A program made the translations under genes and the position numbers. From Siphonodentalium dalli (lineage: Eukaryota; Mollusca; Scaphopoda; Gadilida; Siphonodentaliidae), in contig CP136069.1 in NCBI GenBank assembly GCA_032622095.1, positions 124,384,450 to 124,448,449 on the forward strand: a stretch of DNA of 64,000 nt, read 5' to 3'. Position 1 is the first letter of the stretch. Every line of letters begins with the position of its first letter. The notes below the pieces were generated by a model that was not told the origin of the DNA, ran no database searches, and saw nothing but the letters and a program-made list of their open reading frames with translations. This document shows, one piece after another, positions 59,125-64,000 of the stretch.

Positions 59125-59424
59125 GATTTCAGACCACGCTTATATGAACACCGAGGACTGGGCATCACACATCGCCAATTTAAAAGGGAGAGTATGTAGT
59201 GTAATGTGTTTGACCAGTGATGATTCAACTAAGCTATCAACCAGAACTCAGAAACAACATGGCTTAACGACAACCATCAACTGACAGTGCACGGCTGAAT
59301 GCAATGTGTTACACTTATAATAATAGTAAACAGTAATCAGTCATGAACGAAGGCAGCATAATCTATTTGACCATGAATACTCATATATAACTCGAGGTGT
59401 ATGGTAATGAAACATATAATTTGA

Positions 59425-59710
59425 CAACTAAACCACTACCCACCATCTCCCAATCAGCCTTATGACAGACAAAGGATTCATAAGTGTTAATCCTCATTAC
59501 TGTTTGGTGGTCCACTACCATGGGTTCTTTTTTTTTACCTATTATAAGCTATATCACCTAATCATTTACGAGATGATCATACTATAAATTTGATTCTCAA
59601 TCCCGTTATCTCAATTTGATGTCAATCCTGTTACAATATCAATTTTGGTTTTTGAATTAGATTTCCGACTTTGGGGTAAAAATGAGGGGGGGCTATGGCA
59701 GCGAAAATAT
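59425..59710. repeat. Dispersed repeat pair A, copy 2
   Basis: Ordered blocks shared with 8165-8490, including CAGCCTTATGACAGACAAAG and AATTTGATTCTCA. Confidence 0.7.
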
Positions 59711-61358
59711 GTTCGGCTAACAGTCAGCCCTGTATCGATAACAATGGTATCCACTATGTCCGCACGGGAACACTCTATACACCCAATAGCGCCAACAATA
59801 ACTCTAACTGAAGTAACGAAGGTGTGTTTTCAAGATTGATCCAGGCATTTGTATCTGTGTCCATCTACAGACACTTTATTCCATAAAATTGATGTGAAGA
59901 TACCGAAAGACACTCTAAATAGCCTATACCCGCGTATATACCCTGCTTTATATTAGTTATCTTTCATTATTGACCCACAATTTGTCTCTTTGTGTTGTCC
60001 GTCTGTTGACCCGTTACTTGGTAAAGGTGACTTTAACGAGATAACAGGCACAGTTAGTTGTTTTTATATTGCTAGTGCTATTAACTGTATAGGGACATGG
60101 TGGTTGCCTTTGTTACAGATACATGGCTTCTTGTTTTATGCTTGAACTGTTACAGACGGAATGATCGGGTGCATGGCTGGCCCAATACGCCATATAGTAT
60201 GTACCTTGCCAATGGAGCCACCTGACTCAGAACCGACCAGGGCCACACGATTGTCTTCAATGTACCTCATTATTACGGAGTCACGTGTCCAATTTATATT
60301 CAGCATTCACGACCTAATTGTTGTATCGAGATTGGGCTCGGAGCCTGAGGCTCATTGTGAATCGAAATTATCGCCGTCGCTTCCATATATTCTGATATCC
60401 CGAGACATATACGATATTCATCTGGGATTCTCAATAGAACTCGTGATGCGATTTTAGGTCATACAGTACTGTACGTCGGACATGGTGTGTGTTTGGCACG
60501 AAATCTATTTGGATGCCACACAATATTGCCAGAATTCATCAACACGCCTTTGTGTGGAACCAATTGCTAGATTATCAATCTTTACTCCTGGGGACATGTC
60601 ATTGTCGCCTACGTAAATAGCCAGTGTCCTTAGTTCCCGCCTGAACAAAAGGTATGTTCTCACAGCGGTCACTTCGTGTCACAGTAGATTATGATTCATT
60701 CTCTTCAGCTAAATGCATGATCAGAGGGTAGGGTTGGTCGATTATTTAAGAGTGACGTCTAATAGAGTTTGTGCGAAGAGCAAAGCAATGCTCAGACCCA
60801 GAAGAGATGTATGTGTGTGACTCAACGTAGATAACGACTATATGTGATTGAATATATAATTAAAGATGACCAATCTGATTAGACGTCAAATAGATGCTAA
60901 GCCAATTTTCTGCTCACCAAACAAATTAAAGTGAAATTATTCGTAATCGACGTCATTCGTAACGCAAAGGCATCGCACAGAATGCATATGAAGCTTAGGA
61001 AATAATTCGCTAACATTCATATAGAAGCTGACACTTAAGGCCCTCTTAATAACTATTGGTATTTATTGGTGGCCATTGTAACGAACTCATATGCGTTCTT
61101 CATTACATGCGATCATGTACTTCACAGAACCGTGCATTGTATTTGCTCCATATATTGTCACAACATAATCTGAGCTGTCTGTACTTTAGTTATTATATTA
61201 ATCTAATTGAAATGAATACACCGTCCGGCTGCTTGCAATCATGATATTGACTTAGCTCCTACTCTGATTCCCCACTGCATGGTGGTAATATAAAATGTCT
61301 TTTCATGCCCAATATGTCGTAGGACTTGAAATACCCATATGCTGCATGGATTGTGAGT
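59711..61358. other. No assigned gene
   Basis: 60100-60470 is GC-richer and open in more than one frame (98 codons plus). No motif or splice pair is convincing. Confidence 0.4.
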
Positions 61359-61359
61359 T

Positions 61360-61527
61360 TTAACCCGTTCTTTACTAAATTCTCACCAACGAGTATATAG
61401 CGGAATTAGGAAAATTTTCAGATTTCAATAAACGGCCTTGTTTAACCTATTACCTAAACACTTCCCACCATTCGAGTGCATATCTTTATGACTGAATGAA
61501 AGAATCATTTTAGTAAAGAAGGGGCCA
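61360..61527. mobile_element. piggyBac-type foldback MITE, family pB-1
   Basis: TTAACCCGTTCTTTACTAAAT, CGAGTATATAGCGG, AATAAACGGCC, GTTTAACCTATTACCTAAAC and TTTAGTAAAGAAGGGG in family order; more diverged than other copies. Confidence 0.65.
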
Positions 61528-61529
61528 AA

Positions 61530-62400
61530 TTAGGCTCATCTTAGTTGCAATTCTCGCGAGACTTGATTGATTTCGCGAGATGCGGGAAGCAATCTGGTTA
61601 TTAAGTGTGCAGGCGAAAACCGTGCATCAGATACCATGCAGTGATCCAGTGGGCTCATGGTGTGGTGTGATAAGAAACCGTTTGTAAATCGATGCGCAAC
61701 ATAGTAAGTCGCCAGGAAAGGTCAAAGTCCCATCGCAGTTATATGGAACTACAATCTGGGTTGTATATATTAGAATGTGTAGAGACATTGGCTCAGTTAG
61801 GATAGAGGCTTGCTTAAAGCTTCATTAAAACACAAATGTCGGTCCCAAACCTACTTATTAGTGACATCCCAATCGCAATACCATGCACGTATCCTACTCA
61901 CGACACAGAGAAAGTTGAACTCCGGCCCTTGTACATATCATAATCGTTAGTTATAACACGAGTGAGTGGCGATAGAACACCATCCACATATCTAAACTCA
62001 ACATCTGCTCAAATTCATCATTTAACTAACGTTTCTATGAAATGTCAAAATTGTCACACCTCAGCAATATGGTAAAAGACATCGCTTTTATATCAAAGGC
62101 AATGTAGGTGCATACATATCAATTAGTGGAGGGAGCTTACGGTTGATATGAGACAAGGTGTCTGTATAAATAGTTTAATTAGTTTTACAGCACCTGCATA
62201 TATATATAAACGAAAATATACATTATAAATTCTTCATTAATTATGAAAATATGACGGATATCACGCAAAATGAAAAACAGTGTTCTAATAATTGCTGAAT
62301 TTCCATCATCATTGCATAAATCGATATTTCAATACACTATGATTTGACAATACATACAGTTAAATATAGTATTAAGGAACTTGTATTAAAGATGCATCGT
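61530..62400. other. No gene seen
   Basis: AT-rich, no supported feature. Confidence 0.45.
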
Positions 62401-62401
62401 T

Positions 62402-62620
62402 GGTGGTGGGTATTGCTGTTAAAATAGTTACATCCGTTAAACCGCGATAGACAGAAAGAATATTATAGTATAGTCCAATTTTGTTCTTATACCAATTATA
62501 AATATCGCGTAAAGTGCATGTTATGGTGCTGCTAGTACTCTGTGTTATGTAAACAAAAGCCATGTTGTGTAAACATACATTACGTAAAGAGTATGCAATA
62601 AGCAAAACACTCAACACCGG
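62402..62620 (+). repeat. Dispersed repeat family C, copy 3, partial
   Basis: GGTGGGTATTGCTGTTAAAA, AGACAGAAAGAAT, TATCGCGTAAAGTGCATGTTATGG and GTTATGTAAACAAAAGCC. Only the first half of the family remains. Confidence 0.65.
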
Positions 62621-64000
62621 AAAGACACCACTGAGGGAACTTTGGTTAGAAATGCCACCAAGTTGTTTACAACATACCGGTATATCACCCACTAATCCTA
62701 GACTCTCAAGATTTCGGCGTTGAATGGGTCACCGTCACGGTGAATCACTATCCTAAAAAATCACCACGGTGTTGAATGTTTAGCTTTTCGATCACTATTT
62801 ACGTGCTATTATTATTCTTCTTCTTCTTCTTCTTCTTCTTCATCATCATAATAGAGTGCAAGTCCTGGCAGAGATGTTTTTTTCTGTTTGGACAATATCG
62901 CTATTTCACTATATTCCCGTTGCTGCATATAAACAAACGCTCAACTCACACAAAGTGTGTTTTGTGGATAATATCGCATTCATATTGTATCAATCGAATA
63001 AATACGCATTTTATAGATGCATAATCCAAACTTCAGCAGACCAGGCTACATTTATCTCGGTGATAACAGCATTGTCCTGTCGCTACATAGATTCAGAACC
63101 AAAAAAACACCGACTTCCGGTGGAAATTGCGTGGTTCATGGGCTAAATTCCGCATATACTTCCCATATGTGTGGTATTTTTCCTTTCACTTGACAAAAAG
63201 ACAATTACATTAGCTACACTGATTGGAACAAAGTTTTTTCAAATATTCTAATTTCTGAAATTAAGATAATTGAAATGTGGTATATCAGTATGACTTCATA
63301 TCATGCAGTCTTGGTTGAGTCTATACGATTCTTGGTTCAGTCTATCGATAACATTAGAGTCTGGGTAGACCAACACTGCCAGTGTATATGAAATGAGCAT
63401 GTTATGTATTTTATATACAATGCTTGACGAATATGTTTTCCGATTTCCATAAAAGACCCACACTTTATTCCGAGTGTCAGACAACAGCCAATATATAGTT
63501 ATTAACGCCATCAAAGTTTCCGCGACGGAGTCAGACTCAATCCCTACCGAATGTGTGATTGTTCTTTTCACTTGACGCAATTCTTTATTTGCACCAGTTC
63601 GCTAAAATGTTGACATTTGCGATCCAATGTCTTTTTCCGCGCGACAATAAAATATAGGATAAGTGAATTGTCTTAGAGCTTATGTGTCGGCAGTGGATAT
63701 AGACTCTTCTAATTCCATCACGTTTGTTTCCGCGGCGATGAGCGCCAATGTTTTGTCGTTATCGATCGGCCAATATATTTACTCAAGAACCATCTTCCCA
63801 GCAGGCCTGAGTTTAGTGTGCCTGTCATTTGCAGAACCAGGTCCCCAGAGGGTGAATTTAGTGACGCTATCCCGCATAGCGGTCTAGCATCACTAAATTA
63901 AATCTGCTTAGGCTTCATTTTCTCTGGACAGTTTCTTTATTATAAAATTTCTATAGAAACTTCTTCACATAGATTATATTTCTTTTTTAGTTTAGTTATC
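62621..64000. other. No assigned gene; (TTC)n and a MITE fragment
   Basis: A (CTT)n tract lies at 62815-62842. 63825-63900 resembles the 39.2-kb MITE (CTGTCATTTGCAGAACC…GAGGGTGAATTTAGTGACGC). A minus-strand frame at 63296-63580 (94 codons) has no motif I recognise. Confidence 0.4.

Overview
The window is AT-rich eukaryotic nuclear DNA (roughly 36-38% GC by eye). It has no operons and no long uninterrupted genes. The coding material I can support is exon-sized and lies in a landscape dominated by non-autonomous mobile elements. It looks like a marine invertebrate animal, most likely a lophotrochozoan such as a mollusc. Three observations suggest this: a LINE C-terminus of the type common in molluscs, cnidarians and lancelets; a SINE whose body ends in an ACGACGGTAAAC-type motif plus an A-rich tail; and a spliced exon of an NMDA-type glutamate receptor. 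The phylum is inference.

Genes. The only confident host-gene piece is a 599-bp minus-strand internal exon (18395-18993) encoding part of the amino-terminal domain of a GluN2-like ionotropic glutamate receptor, with a good acceptor and donor. A second minus-strand exon candidate (537-781) has good splice signals but no recognised family. A small two-exon plus-strand model (55078-55120 joined to 55451-55797) is possible but weak. Other open frames of 60-140 codons are about as frequent as expected by chance at this base composition. They are given low confidence or left out.

Mobile elements. A 5'-truncated LINE (5808-6840) abuts a 13-copy 38-bp minisatellite. Two tRNA-related SINE-like units lie at about 1840-1985 and 25485-25745. 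Short foldback and terminal-inverted-repeat elements are extremely dense. At least three palindromic families share the terminus TTAACCCTTTC, which fits piggyBac-type insertion at TTAA. One of them occurs about eleven times. Tc1/mariner-like MITEs flanked by TA occur at 27004-27527, 47424-47636 and 57121-57328. A hAT-like element with 7-bp flanking repeats lies at 56470-56999. A 1,077-bp element (46034-47110) has perfect 6-bp target duplications and subterminal arrays of the palindrome TTCGTGGCCACGAA. Further dispersed families occur as two to six copies each.

Tandem arrays. These are the 38-bp array (5306-5806), a ~185-bp array inside an inverted-repeat element (3612-4519), a ~205-bp array with a higher-order duplication (35533-37150), a ~39-bp array with two GATC sites per unit (52381-53252), and a ~185-bp doublet (48970-49350).

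Overall the window reads as intronic and intergenic sequence around one neuronal receptor exon, heavily reshaped by hairpin-forming transposons that often nest in one another.
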